Positions 20,221-29,876 of a stretch of 64,000 nt of DNA are shown piece after piece; position 1 is the stretch's first letter; every line of letters starts with the position of its first letter. Both the position numbers and the translations under genes were made by a program. The DNA is taken from the NCBI GenBank assembly GCA_021732525.1, contig JAKFUU010000006.1:62001-126000 (forward strand), read 5' to 3'. Under the pieces are notes generated by a model. The model saw only the letters and a program-made list of their open reading frames with translations. It made no database searches and was not told the origin of the DNA. The DNA is from Sphingomonadaceae bacterium (GTDB taxonomy: Bacteria; Pseudomonadota; Alphaproteobacteria; Sphingomonadales; Sphingomonadaceae).

Positions 20221-20829
20221 GTGATTATGAAAGACAAAGACCCTTACGCGCTGTTTGATGAATGGTTGGCCAAAGCGTGCGCCGCCGAACCCAATGACAG
20301 CAACGCCATGGCTTTGGCGAGCGCGGATGCGGAGGGAAAACCATCGGTGCGCATGGTCTTGCTCAAGGGTCATGGGCCAGACGCCGATGGCCGCGATGGC
20401 GGCGGGTTTATTTTCTACACCAATCTGGAAAGCCGCAAGGGCGGCGAATTGGCCGCAAACCCCAATGTTGCCCTGCTGTTTCACTGGAAAAGCTTGGCGC
20501 GGCAAGTCCGCATCGAAGGACCGGTCGCGCGGGTTAGCGATACCGCCGCCGATGCCTATTTTGCCAGCCGCGCACGGGAATCGCAGATCGGCGCATGGGC
20601 ATCCGACCAATCGCGCCCCTTGGATAGCCGCGCGATCTTTGAGGCGCGCTATGCCGAAACCGAACGGCGTTTTGCCGGGCGGGATGTTACCCGCCCGCCG
20701 CATTGGTTGGGCTTTATCGTGATGCCCCATAGAATCGAATTTTGGCAGGACCGCGAATATCGCCTGCATGAACGTTGGCGATTTGAACGCAGCGCCGATG
20801 GTTGGATATCGGGAATGTTATATCCATGA
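20221..20829 (+). CDS. pdxH: Pyridoxamine 5'-phosphate oxidase
   Basis: PSVRMVLLKG, GFIFYTNLESRKGGELAANPNVALLFHW, ends RWRFERSADGWISGMLYP. Confidence 0.95.
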   Translation: MIMKDKDPYALFDEWLAKACAAEPNDSNAMALASADAEGKPSVRMVLLKGHGPDADGRDGGGFIFYTNLESRKGGELAANPNVALLFHWKSLARQVRIEGPVARVSDTAADAYFASRARESQIGAWASDQSRPLDSRAIFEARYAETERRFAGRDVTRPPHWLGFIVMPHRIEFWQDREYRLHERWRFERSADGWISGMLYP

Positions 20830-21836
20830 GCGGCGTGCATTCTCCTTCCCACCGGCATGGCCAGAATGCGCATAGCGACCATATCCATAATCATGGCGGG
20901 CATAAACACGGCGAGATGACCACAAATGCTGCCTTGGCAAGTGTCAGCGTTGCCTTGTTCCTGCTTATCCTCAAAATCTTTGCAGCGGCGCAAACCGGAT
21001 CGGTGGCGATGCTGGGGTCGCTTGCCGATACCGGGCTTGATCTGATCGCCTCGCTGGTCACCTTATTCGCGGTGCGCTATGCGATGCAGCCCGCCGATAA
21101 CGACCACCGGTTTGGCCATGGCAAGGCGGAGGCTTTGTCGGCCTTGTTTCAGGTTATGCTCATCACCGCGTCGGCATTGGCGATCGGCTGGCGCGCGATA
21201 GACCGGCTGAGCGGCGGCGCGGAAACCAGCCGCGCTGAATATGGCATTGGCGTTTCGTTGATTGCTATTGCCGTCACGCTGGGTTTGCTCGCCTATCAAC
21301 GCCGGGTGATACAGCGCACGGGGTCTGTGGCAATCCATGCCGACCATGTGCATTATCAAAGCGACCTGCTGCTTAATTTGGCGGTTATTTTGGCCATTAT
21401 CCTTGATACGATTGCTGGGTTGAAGGGCGCCGATGCCTTGTTCGGCGTTGCTATTGCCCTTTGGCTTTTGTGGGGTGCTTGGCGCGCCGCTAGCATCGCC
21501 ATCGATCAGCTGATGGACCGTGAATGGCCAAAGGAAAAGCGCGATAAATTTATCGCGTTGGCCATGACGCATCCCGAATTGAAGGGCATTCATGATTTGC
21601 GAACCCGATCATCGGGTGCGCATGAATTTTGTCAGTTTCATGTCTGGGTCAACCCGGACATGACGGTGCTGCAAGCACATCAGGTGATGGATGAGATTGA
21701 AGCAAAGTTGATGGCCGAATTTCCGGGTGTTGAGGTGTTGATCCATCCCGATCCAGCGGGACATAGCGATGAAACCGGCTATATCCCCAGTGAAACGATC
21801 GAACATCAACCCCATGACCATTCAGTCCATGGATAA
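20826..21836 (+). CDS. Cation diffusion facilitator (FieF-like) transporter
   Basis: ATGA overlap with pdxH; LGSLADTGLDLIASLVTLFAVRYAMQPADNDHRFGHGKAEALSAL; HADHVHYQSDLLLN. Confidence 0.93.
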   Translation: MSGVHSPSHRHGQNAHSDHIHNHGGHKHGEMTTNAALASVSVALFLLILKIFAAAQTGSVAMLGSLADTGLDLIASLVTLFAVRYAMQPADNDHRFGHGKAEALSALFQVMLITASALAIGWRAIDRLSGGAETSRAEYGIGVSLIAIAVTLGLLAYQRRVIQRTGSVAIHADHVHYQSDLLLNLAVILAIILDTIAGLKGADALFGVAIALWLLWGAWRAASIAIDQLMDREWPKEKRDKFIALAMTHPELKGIHDLRTRSSGAHEFCQFHVWVNPDMTVLQAHQVMDEIEAKLMAEFPGVEVLIHPDPAGHSDETGYIPSETIEHQPHDHSVHG

Positions 21837-21863
21837 ACCGCTAATATTTCCGAAAGAGATCCA

Positions 21864-22661
21864 ATGACCACCTTGCCCTATTTCCATGTCGATGCCTTTG
21901 CGGACCGGCCCTTCACCGGCAATCAAGCGGCGGTTATGCCGCTCAATGAATGGCTCGGTGATGCTGTGCTGCAGGCGATTGCCGAGGAAAATAACTTTGC
22001 CGAAACCGCCTTCATTGTCGCTGATCCAACCGGAGAGACCGATTTTGAACTGCGCTGGTTCACGCCGACCTGTGAAGTTCGGATGTGCGGCCACGCCACA
22101 TTGGCCAGCGGGCATATTGTGTTGTCGCAAGATGCCGAAATGGATCTGGTGACATTCCGAACGCGAAAAGCCGGAATATTATCGGTGGAACGGGATAATG
22201 ACGGCTATCTGCTCGGCCTGCCAGCGGTTGCAACCGATAAAATCGATTTTCCCGAAGCCGCGGCTGCAATCGGCGGCGCGCCAACCGAAATTCGCGGAAA
22301 TGCCGACGAATATTATCTTTTGCGCTATAACAGCGCCGAAGAGATTCTTGCGTTAACGCCCGATTTTCCGGCGCTGGCAAAATTGGGCAGTGACTTGTTT
22401 GTTTGCACGGCCCCGGGCAAAGACACCGACGTTATTAGCCGTGTTTTCGTACCCGGCGGCGGGATCAATGAAGACCCTTTGACTGGGGCTGCCCATGCGA
22501 CGATAACACCCTATTGGGCCGAGCAGTTAGGCCGTAACAGCTTCACCGCCTATCAAGCCAGCGCGCGCGGCGGATATCTGGGATGCCGTTTGGATGGCGG
22601 CAAGGCATGGCTCAACGGTAAATGCGTAACGGTTGTAGAGGGCGTATTCCATCTCCGCTAA
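21864..22661 (+). CDS. PhzF-family epimerase/isomerase
   Basis: FHVDAFADRPFTGNQAAVM; WFTPTCEVRMCGHATLASGHI; DPLTGAAHATITPYW. Confidence 0.93.
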   Translation: MTTLPYFHVDAFADRPFTGNQAAVMPLNEWLGDAVLQAIAEENNFAETAFIVADPTGETDFELRWFTPTCEVRMCGHATLASGHIVLSQDAEMDLVTFRTRKAGILSVERDNDGYLLGLPAVATDKIDFPEAAAAIGGAPTEIRGNADEYYLLRYNSAEEILALTPDFPALAKLGSDLFVCTAPGKDTDVISRVFVPGGGINEDPLTGAAHATITPYWAEQLGRNSFTAYQASARGGYLGCRLDGGKAWLNGKCVTVVEGVFHLR

Positions 22662-22755
22662 CTTGCAACAACCGGGCATATAATCCGGCGATAGCGATGA
22701 ATAACATGGCCAATTTTGTGACCGGCTTTTGCCCTGGGTGGCAAAGGGTATGTCA

Positions 22756-22795
22756 AAATGCAAACGTTTGCATTTCATCTTTGCAAACGTTTGCA
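22756..22795. promoter_or_regulatory. Tandem LacI-type operators (two copies of TGCAAACGTTTGCA)
   Basis: AAATGCAAACGTTTGCATTT perfect 20-bp palindrome at 22756-22775 and TGCAAACGTTTGCA at 22782-22795, centres 23 bp apart, upstream of a TonB receptor. Confidence 0.8.
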
Positions 22796-22856
22796 TTTTG
22801 CTTATGAAGGAGAACGAATCAAACAGGTAAATGTTGTTCAAAGGGAGAGTTTTGCT

Positions 22857-25340
22857 ATGAAGTTTCGTTTTCTATTGGCCGCAGGCTGCGCTCTGTCGGC
22901 GCTTTCCACCCCCGCCATCGCTCAAGAACAACCGCAAGATACGGCAACCGATACGGCGGATGATGCGGCAGAAAACACGGATATTATTGTAACCGCCGTG
23001 GCGCGGGGTCAAAACCGGCTGGAGACCTCCATTTCGGTTAGTAGTATCGATGCCGAAGCGATCGCTAATTTGGGGCCGCAATCATCCGCGGATTTGATCC
23101 GGCAAGTTCCCGGCATTCGGTCGGAAGCGTCGGGCGGTGAAGGCAATGCAAATATCGCGGTGCGCGGGATACCGGTGTCCACGGGCGGTGCGCGCTATAT
23201 TCAACTACAAGAAGACGGTCTGCCGGTCCTTGAATTTGGTGACATTGTTTTTGGCAATGCTGATAATTTCCTGCGTGCCGACAGCAATGTTGGCCGGGTT
23301 GAGGCGGTGCGCGGTGGTTCTGCATCCACCTTCGCATCGAATGCGCCGGGCGGTATTGTGAATTTTATTTCGAAAAATGGTTCGGATGAAGGCGGCACAT
23401 TGGCTGGCACGGTGGGAATTGATTTTGAAAATTACCGGCTGGATTTCGACTATGGTGCCAGCCTTGGCGAAGATTTGACATTCCACATTGGTGGATTTTA
23501 TCGCACGGGGGAGGGCGCGCGGGATATTGGCTTTAATGGCAATAATGGCGGTCAGTTAAAACTCAACATTACCAAGAAATTCGGCAGCGGTTATGTTCGC
23601 TTTTTCGGCAAATATCTGGATGACAGCACGCCCACAATCTTGCCTCAGCCGGTTTTCGTCGGCGGCACCAATGGCAACCCGGATTATAACGCAATCGCCA
23701 ATTTCGATCCGCGCCGTGATTCTTTGCTGAGCCGTTTTATCAGCACCGCGGTTACGCTTGACGGAGACAATAACCGGGCCAGCTTTGATATTCACGACGG
23801 GCTGTCGGTTGAAACAAAAAGCTTTGGTTTCGAAACCGAAGTGGAATTTGCCGAAGGCTGGACGCTGACCAATCGTTTCCGCTTTGCCGATAATTCGGGC
23901 AGCTTTGTTTCGCCTTTCCCCGCCAGCGCGGGCGGCGCTCAGATGGTTGCCAATGGCATCGGCGGTGCAGGATCAACACTGCGTTTTGCGAGCGGGCCAA
24001 ATGCCGGCCAAGCAATAACAAATCCGGCCGCGCTTGGCGGCAATGGCTTGCTGACCAATGTGGTATTGTTCAATGTCCGGCTCAACAGTCTCGATAATAT
24101 CGTCAATGATCTGCGTATTAACAAAGATTTTAATATTGGCGGCGGCACAGCCAGCTTTGCAGGCGGCTTTTATGCCTCACGCCAAGATATTGACACCGAT
24201 TGGCTCTGGACATCCTTCGTCCAAACCGTGGAAGGTGATGGCAATTCGGTCTTGGTCGATGTTGTCAATGCGGCAGGAACCACGGTAACCCAAAATGGCA
24301 TTGTCGGCTTTGGTGCTAGCTTTTTTGGCAATTGCTGCCGCCGCAATTATAATGTGCGCTATGATACTTACGCGCCTTTCGCGTCGCTTAATTTCGATTT
24401 CGACCGGCTGACGCTCGATGGCAGCATTCGGTATGATTATGGCAATGTCGATGGCACCATCACCGGATCGGACAGCGGATTTGGTGTTGGTATACAGAGC
24501 TTTGATTTTGACAATAATGGCCGGATAGATGCCGCCGAGGCGCAGACCAGCCGGTTGCCTTTCGAAGCAACGCGCCCGGTCAATTATAATTATGACTATT
24601 TTTCATGGTCCATCGGTGCCAATTATCGGCTCAGGGAAGATTTGGCGGCTTTCATCCGCTATAGTCAAGGTGGGCGGCACACGGCGGACCGCAGCCTGTT
24701 CTCACCAGCGGTGAGCGCGGTGACCGGCGATGTCGTCGGCGGCGATCGTGCGGTTATCGCCGATGTTAATCAGCTGGAAGGCGGATTGAAATATCAGGCG
24801 TCTGGCTTGCGGCTTTATGCAACGGGATTTTATGCCGAAACATCCGAAACCAACGTTGAGATTGCACCGCTTCGGTTGACCGATAATGAATTTGAGGCTT
24901 ACGGCATTGAATTGGAAGGTTCGTATAGCATCGGCAATTTTTCCTTGTCGGGCGGTGTGACCTGGACCGATTCGGAGATTGTCGGCGCGTTGGATGCATC
25001 AATCGTTGGCAATACACCGCGGCGGCAAGCCGACTTTATTTATCAGGGAACGGCGCAATATAGCACCGATTTATTCACCATTGGCGGTAACATCGTTGGC
25101 ACCACGGACAGTTTTACTCAGGATAATAATCAGCTGGAATTGCCGGGCTATACGCAGGTTAATGCCTTCGTTGCGCTTCGGCCTTTGGAGCGGCTGGAAC
25201 TATCGGTCAGCGCCAATAACCTGTTTAATATATCGGGCTTTACCGAGGCGGAGGAAGGCTCCATTCCGGCCAACAATATTGTCCGGGCCCGGTCGATTGT
25301 GGGCCGCACGGTTTCGGCAACAGCGCGGGTTAAATTCTGA
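22857..25340 (+). CDS. TonB-dependent outer-membrane receptor
   Basis: Signal peptide, plug domain (IIVTAVARGQNRLETSISVSSIDAEAIANLGPQSSADLIRQVPGIRSE), beta-barrel, terminal ATARVKF. Confidence 0.93.
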   Translation: MKFRFLLAAGCALSALSTPAIAQEQPQDTATDTADDAAENTDIIVTAVARGQNRLETSISVSSIDAEAIANLGPQSSADLIRQVPGIRSEASGGEGNANIAVRGIPVSTGGARYIQLQEDGLPVLEFGDIVFGNADNFLRADSNVGRVEAVRGGSASTFASNAPGGIVNFISKNGSDEGGTLAGTVGIDFENYRLDFDYGASLGEDLTFHIGGFYRTGEGARDIGFNGNNGGQLKLNITKKFGSGYVRFFGKYLDDSTPTILPQPVFVGGTNGNPDYNAIANFDPRRDSLLSRFISTAVTLDGDNNRASFDIHDGLSVETKSFGFETEVEFAEGWTLTNRFRFADNSGSFVSPFPASAGGAQMVANGIGGAGSTLRFASGPNAGQAITNPAALGGNGLLTNVVLFNVRLNSLDNIVNDLRINKDFNIGGGTASFAGGFYASRQDIDTDWLWTSFVQTVEGDGNSVLVDVVNAAGTTVTQNGIVGFGASFFGNCCRRNYNVRYDTYAPFASLNFDFDRLTLDGSIRYDYGNVDGTITGSDSGFGVGIQSFDFDNNGRIDAAEAQTSRLPFEATRPVNYNYDYFSWSIGANYRLREDLAAFIRYSQGGRHTADRSLFSPAVSAVTGDVVGGDRAVIADVNQLEGGLKYQASGLRLYATGFYAETSETNVEIAPLRLTDNEFEAYGIELEGSYSIGNFSLSGGVTWTDSEIVGALDASIVGNTPRRQADFIYQGTAQYSTDLFTIGGNIVGTTDSFTQDNNQLELPGYTQVNAFVALRPLERLELSVSANNLFNISGFTEAEEGSIPANNIVRARSIVGRTVSATARVKF

Positions 25341-25448
25341 CGCGAAATTCTTGCCCTCTGGCGGTATTGATTTTTGCCGCCGGAGGACAGTTCACAGATT
25401 TACTCGATTGGATAAGAATCCCAGTTGTTATTCCGCCGGTCGAACCGT

Positions 25449-26642
25449 TTATTTGGCAAAGACGGTGGGTGCGGTTTCGATAACCGCAACGCTGCCTTTT
25501 TGAATTTCGCGTATCTCAAGCATTCGGTCCGATTGGCCATTACCGCTGAAACGAAACGCCCCGTCGATACCGATGAAGCCGCCCGGATCAATCAGATTGG
25601 TGATTGGAAATGTTGTGCCCAATCGCCAATTTTGCGTGACCCGGCTGGTCAGCAAGATCGCGTCATAGCCCAGACTGGAAAGCCGCAGCGGCGCTTTACC
25701 AAATTTAGTGCGATATTGCGCGGCATATTGCCGGTAATAATTGTCCGAAACGCTGGCAAACCAGGCACCACGCAGATTAGTATCATTGGCCATCTCTCCG
25801 TCAATATTCCACAATTCGGTTCCCAAAATACGCGCCTTAATTCCGTTGCGGCGGATAAGCGGCGCGATGATCCGTGCAGCGTTGCCGGTGCTGCCAATAA
25901 GAATGGCGTCAATCGGTCCGGCCGCTTTCAACTTGCGGATGGCGGCATCAACCGACGCTTGCGAAGCATCGGCGGATTGAATGCTAACCAATATGCCGCC
26001 AGCATTCAGAACCGATTTGGTAAAATTTGCACTGGCGCGTTGGCCATAGACATTGTTGCCAACAATTGCGGCAAAGCGAGTGGAACCTGCATTTTTGCTA
26101 TAACGAACGATCCGGTCGACCGACTGGCTGGGCAGATGACCGAGCAGATAAGCATTGCGCCCCGCAACGCCCACATCGTTGGAAAAACTGATGATCGGGA
26201 CATTTTTGGTGCGGGCGATATCGGCGACGCTAATCACGTCATCGCTGCGCAAGGGGCCAAGAACAAGCTTATTGCCTTCGCCAATAGCCTGATTGGCGGC
26301 GGCGGCGGCGCCCGGTGCCGTATCATATATTTTCAGGTTAATTTTAACTTCGCTGTTGGTTGCCTCCATTGCCAGTTTGGCCGCGTTGGCAATCGATTGA
26401 CCCACATCGCCGTCCGGGCCGGTGATGGGCAGCAGCAAGGCAACCTGATGCCGGCCATCGGCAGGAACGATGATCTGTTCGGACGGCGGCCCGGCGGGAA
26501 TTTGACCGCCCTTGGGCACCAGCGATTGGCAGGCGGCGAGCAGAAGCAACAGCACCCCGCTCGCTATCTTTTTGGGCCCGCCGCTGAATATCCTGCCGCG
26601 CTCTTGCGGTGCACTCATCATTGTTGCAAAGACTATGGTCAT
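25449..26642 (-). CDS. LppC/LpoA-like penicillin-binding-protein activator (periplasmic-binding fold lipoprotein)
   Basis: Lipobox LLLLLAACQS; HQVALLLPITGPDGDVGQSIANAAKLAM; divergent from rsmI as in many Proteobacteria. Confidence 0.85.
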   Translation of the reverse strand: MTIVFATMMSAPQERGRIFSGGPKKIASGVLLLLLAACQSLVPKGGQIPAGPPSEQIIVPADGRHQVALLLPITGPDGDVGQSIANAAKLAMEATNSEVKINLKIYDTAPGAAAAANQAIGEGNKLVLGPLRSDDVISVADIARTKNVPIISFSNDVGVAGRNAYLLGHLPSQSVDRIVRYSKNAGSTRFAAIVGNNVYGQRASANFTKSVLNAGGILVSIQSADASQASVDAAIRKLKAAGPIDAILIGSTGNAARIIAPLIRRNGIKARILGTELWNIDGEMANDTNLRGAWFASVSDNYYRQYAAQYRTKFGKAPLRLSSLGYDAILLTSRVTQNWRLGTTFPITNLIDPGGFIGIDGAFRFSGNGQSDRMLEIREIQKGSVAVIETAPTVFAK

Positions 26643-27513
26643 GGCCGATCCCTCACCCGAAAATCCTGTTTCAACAAGGATATATGATTCGGGACTCTAC
26701 ATCGTAGCCACCCCCATCGGCAACCTTGCAGATATGTCACAGCGCGCGCGAAATTTGCTGGCGGCGGCGGATATCGTCGCGGTGGAGGACAGCCGGGTGA
26801 CGGGCAAGCTGCTGCATCACTTAGGCCTGAAGAAAAAAATGCGCCGCTATAATGATCATAGCAGCGCCGCCGACCGGGAGGCATTGATCGCGGCGGCGCG
26901 GGATAATATCGTCGTGCTGGTTTCCGATGCAGGTACGCCGTTAATCTCCGATCCGGGTTACAAGCTGGTGCGCGCGGCGCGGGAAGCGGGCGTTTCGGTT
27001 AGCACTGCGCCGGGGCCGAGCGCCGCGATTGCCGCGCTTTCAATCTGCGGCTTGCCCACCGACCGATTTTTGTTTGCGGGATTTCTGCCCAGCAAAGCGA
27101 AGGCCAAAGCGGAGGCGATCGCGGGTCTTGGCGGCGTTGATGCCACTTTGGTTTTTTACGAAAGCGGGCCGCGATTGGGCGCAACGCTCGCCGCCTTGAC
27201 TGGGGGATTGGGAAACCGCGAGGCCGCCGTCGCGCGCGAGCTGACCAAGAAATTTGAAGAAGTGGTGACGGGGTCGCTCGCCGATCTGGCGGAGCGTTAT
27301 GCAAGCGAAGAGCCCAAGGGCGAGATTGTGGTGATCGTCGGCCCGCCCGCCGAAACGGGCAATGCAGAACAAGGCGACGTGGGTGCTGCGCTTACCGAAG
27401 CCTTGCAGCGTTTGCCCGCCGCCAAGGCCGCCGCCGAAATTGCCAAACGTTTTGGGCTGGATCGCGGCGATGTTTATGCCTGCGCCGCCGCGCTCAAATC
27501 GGCGTCCAAATGA
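26641..27513 (+). CDS. rsmI: 16S rRNA (cytidine(1402)-2'-O)-methyltransferase
   Basis: GLYIVATPIGNLADMSQRARNLLAAADIVAVEDSRVTGKLL; VSDAGTPLISDPGYKLVRAAREAGV. Confidence 0.95.
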   Translation: MADPSPENPVSTRIYDSGLYIVATPIGNLADMSQRARNLLAAADIVAVEDSRVTGKLLHHLGLKKKMRRYNDHSSAADREALIAAARDNIVVLVSDAGTPLISDPGYKLVRAAREAGVSVSTAPGPSAAIAALSICGLPTDRFLFAGFLPSKAKAKAEAIAGLGGVDATLVFYESGPRLGATLAALTGGLGNREAAVARELTKKFEEVVTGSLADLAERYASEEPKGEIVVIVGPPAETGNAEQGDVGAALTEALQRLPAAKAAAEIAKRFGLDRGDVYACAAALKSASK

Positions 27514-27875
27514 CGCGGGCGAATGGCCGCCAAGCAAGGGAAAAACGAGGTCGCCGCGCCGAATCCATCGCAGCATGGTGGCTGCGCTTGCATGGCTGGC
27601 GGATATTGGCGCAGCGGGCGCGCAATCCGCGCGGCGAGGTTGATCTGGTCGCGCGGCGCGGCAAGACGCTGGCCTTTGTCGAGGTCAAGGCGCGCGCGTC
27701 GCAGGCCGATTTGGCCGCTGCCATCGATGCACGCCGCTTGAAACGCGTGGCCGCCGCCGCCGAATCTTTGATTGGTAAATATGGCGACGGGGCGCAGAAT
27801 ATTCGGATCGACGTGATTTGGATTGCGCCTTGGCGCTTGCCGCGTCATTTGATCAATGTCTGGGATGGATTATGA
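27510..27875 (+). CDS. YraN-family (UPF0102) endonuclease-like protein
   Basis: RAESIAAWWLRLHGWRILAQRARNPRGEVDLVARRGKTLAFVEVKAR. Confidence 0.9.
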   Translation: MTRANGRQAREKRGRRAESIAAWWLRLHGWRILAQRARNPRGEVDLVARRGKTLAFVEVKARASQADLAAAIDARRLKRVAAAAESLIGKYGDGAQNIRIDVIWIAPWRLPRHLINVWDGL

Positions 27876-27888
27876 AAAGGAGCCGAGC

Positions 27889-28842
27889 ATGACCCTTCGA
27901 ACCGCCTTTCAAATGGATCCGATGGAAAATATCGGGATCAAGGGGGATAGCAGCTTTGCGTTGATGCTTTCGGCGCAGGCGCGCGGCTATGATATTTGGC
28001 ATTATGATGTTGGCTCGCTTAGCCTTGATGCCAGTGGCCGGCTCACCGCATCTGCCCGGCGGGTGCATGATTTGCAGCGCGTGCCCGGCAACCATTTCCG
28101 CTTTGGCGAGGCGAAACGTATCGATTTGGGGCGCGATATCGATGTGGTGATGATGCGGCAAGATCCGCCTTTTCATGTGGGCTATATCACCGCGACGCAT
28201 TTGCTGGAGCGGATCGCGGGTGAAACATTGGTGGTCAATAATCCGGTTAGCGTGCGCAACGCGCCCGAAAAAGTGATGGTGCTCGATTACCGGCAATTTA
28301 TGCCGCCGACGCTGATCACGCGCAGCCAAGATGAAATTCGCGATTTCCAGCATATCCACGGCGCGGTGGTGATCAAGCCCCTACATGGCAACGGCGGCAA
28401 GGCGATTTTCCGCGTGCCCGCCGACGGCGATAATCTCGGCGCGTTGATCGAAGTCTTCAACAATACCTGGCCCGAACCGCATATGGTGCAGCCCTTCCTG
28501 CCCGATGTGGCCAAGGGCGATAAGCGCATCGTGCTCGTGGACGGCGAAGTGGCAGGCGCGATCAACCGCAAACCGGGCGAAGGCGAATTTCGCAGCAACC
28601 TTGCGGTGGGCGGCAGCGCCGAGGCCACCGAATTGACGGCGCGCGAGCAAGAAATTTGTGCCGCGCTTGCGCCGCGTTTGAAGGAGCTGGGCCTGATTTT
28701 CGTCGGCATTGACGTGATCGGCGGGCAGTGGCTCACCGAGATTAACGTGACATCACCCACGGGAATTGTCGCGATTGATGCGTTTAATGGCACCGATACG
28801 GCGGCGAAGATTTGGGACGTTTGCGCGCGGCGATTAATTTGA
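27889..28842 (+). CDS. gshB: Glutathione synthase
   Basis: DPMENIGIKGDSSFALMLSAQARGYDIWHY; VIKPLHGNGGKAIFRV; FVGIDVIGGQWLTEINVTSPTGI. Confidence 0.95.
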   Translation: MTLRTAFQMDPMENIGIKGDSSFALMLSAQARGYDIWHYDVGSLSLDASGRLTASARRVHDLQRVPGNHFRFGEAKRIDLGRDIDVVMMRQDPPFHVGYITATHLLERIAGETLVVNNPVSVRNAPEKVMVLDYRQFMPPTLITRSQDEIRDFQHIHGAVVIKPLHGNGGKAIFRVPADGDNLGALIEVFNNTWPEPHMVQPFLPDVAKGDKRIVLVDGEVAGAINRKPGEGEFRSNLAVGGSAEATELTAREQEICAALAPRLKELGLIFVGIDVIGGQWLTEINVTSPTGIVAIDAFNGTDTAAKIWDVCARRLI

Positions 28843-28877
28843 AAATCTCAAATTTCTAATATTGAGAGGATATAAAT

Positions 28878-29852
28878 TTGACCGACGACCATAATCGAAT
28901 TGGTTCCAGCCGTAAGATTACTGCGATATTAATATCAATGTTGATAGCAGCGATGTTTTTATTATTTTATGGCGTTGTTTCGCAGGACGGTTTAGCTTCA
29001 ATATCTATTTTAATTTTAATTCCCGCAGCGTTAGGAGGCTTGGTTACGCAATACGCTTATCCAAAAGGCGATGCTCCTTATATAGGTTGCTTCGTCTTGC
29101 CGACTCTAGCGATTTGCATTTTGATAGCAGCGGGCGTAATTTTTAAAAATGAGGGTGTTATCTGTGTCGCTATGGTTTTACCGATTTGGATTGCGGCGGC
29201 GATTTCCGGGGCGATTGTAAATAAATCCCTAGCGAAATTCGAAAATGTGGATGATCAAAACAACGTAAAAATTAGAAGTGTTGTCTGGTTTGTTTTTCCA
29301 ATGATGATTTTCGTCATCGAATCGGAAAATAGCCATGATTGGCAGTATCGGGAAATTGTGCGAGAAGTGACTATTAATGCCACTCCAGAGAAAATTTGGC
29401 CGTTATTAAACAGCATTGACTCCATTCAATCTTTTGAAGGAAAACCAAATTTCACGCAGGATATTTTGGGTGTGCCTCGGCCGAATTCAGCGAAAATCGA
29501 AATTATTGATCAAAAGATGGTTCGCAAGGCAAGATGGGGAGATGATGTTTCCTTTGACGAAAAAATAACGAATTTTATTGTGAACAAAGAAATAGCATGG
29601 GATTTTTATTTTCTCAACAATTCAGTTCAAAATCATACCGATCAACATATCTCTCCGGATGGCGAATTATTAAAAGTCATTTCTGGGGGATATCAAATTT
29701 TTCATCAAGGTAATGGGAAAACCCGCCTTCGGCTTGTTACACGATATCGTATGCGCACCGCTTTGCCGTTTTATGTTGGATGGTGGGGGGAATATTTATT
29801 CGGAGACATCCAGATGAATATTTTAGAAATTATCCGGCAAAGGGCTGAATAA
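28878..29852 (+). CDS. Membrane protein with C-terminal SRPBCC (START-like) domain, unknown function
   Basis: 4-5 hydrophobic segments then REVTINATPEKIWPLLNSIDSIQSFEGKPNF; locally AT-rich. Confidence 0.6.
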   Translation: MTDDHNRIGSSRKITAILISMLIAAMFLLFYGVVSQDGLASISILILIPAALGGLVTQYAYPKGDAPYIGCFVLPTLAICILIAAGVIFKNEGVICVAMVLPIWIAAAISGAIVNKSLAKFENVDDQNNVKIRSVVWFVFPMMIFVIESENSHDWQYREIVREVTINATPEKIWPLLNSIDSIQSFEGKPNFTQDILGVPRPNSAKIEIIDQKMVRKARWGDDVSFDEKITNFIVNKEIAWDFYFLNNSVQNHTDQHISPDGELLKVISGGYQIFHQGNGKTRLRLVTRYRMRTALPFYVGWWGEYLFGDIQMNILEIIRQRAE

Positions 29853-29876
29853 AAACACGACCTGAAATTTTTGAAA

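Noticed and set aside
25345-25390. Hairpin CCTCTGGCGG...CCGCCGGAGG after the TonB receptor as a terminator
   Set aside because: Stem is plausible but there is no T run after it; too weak to call confidently
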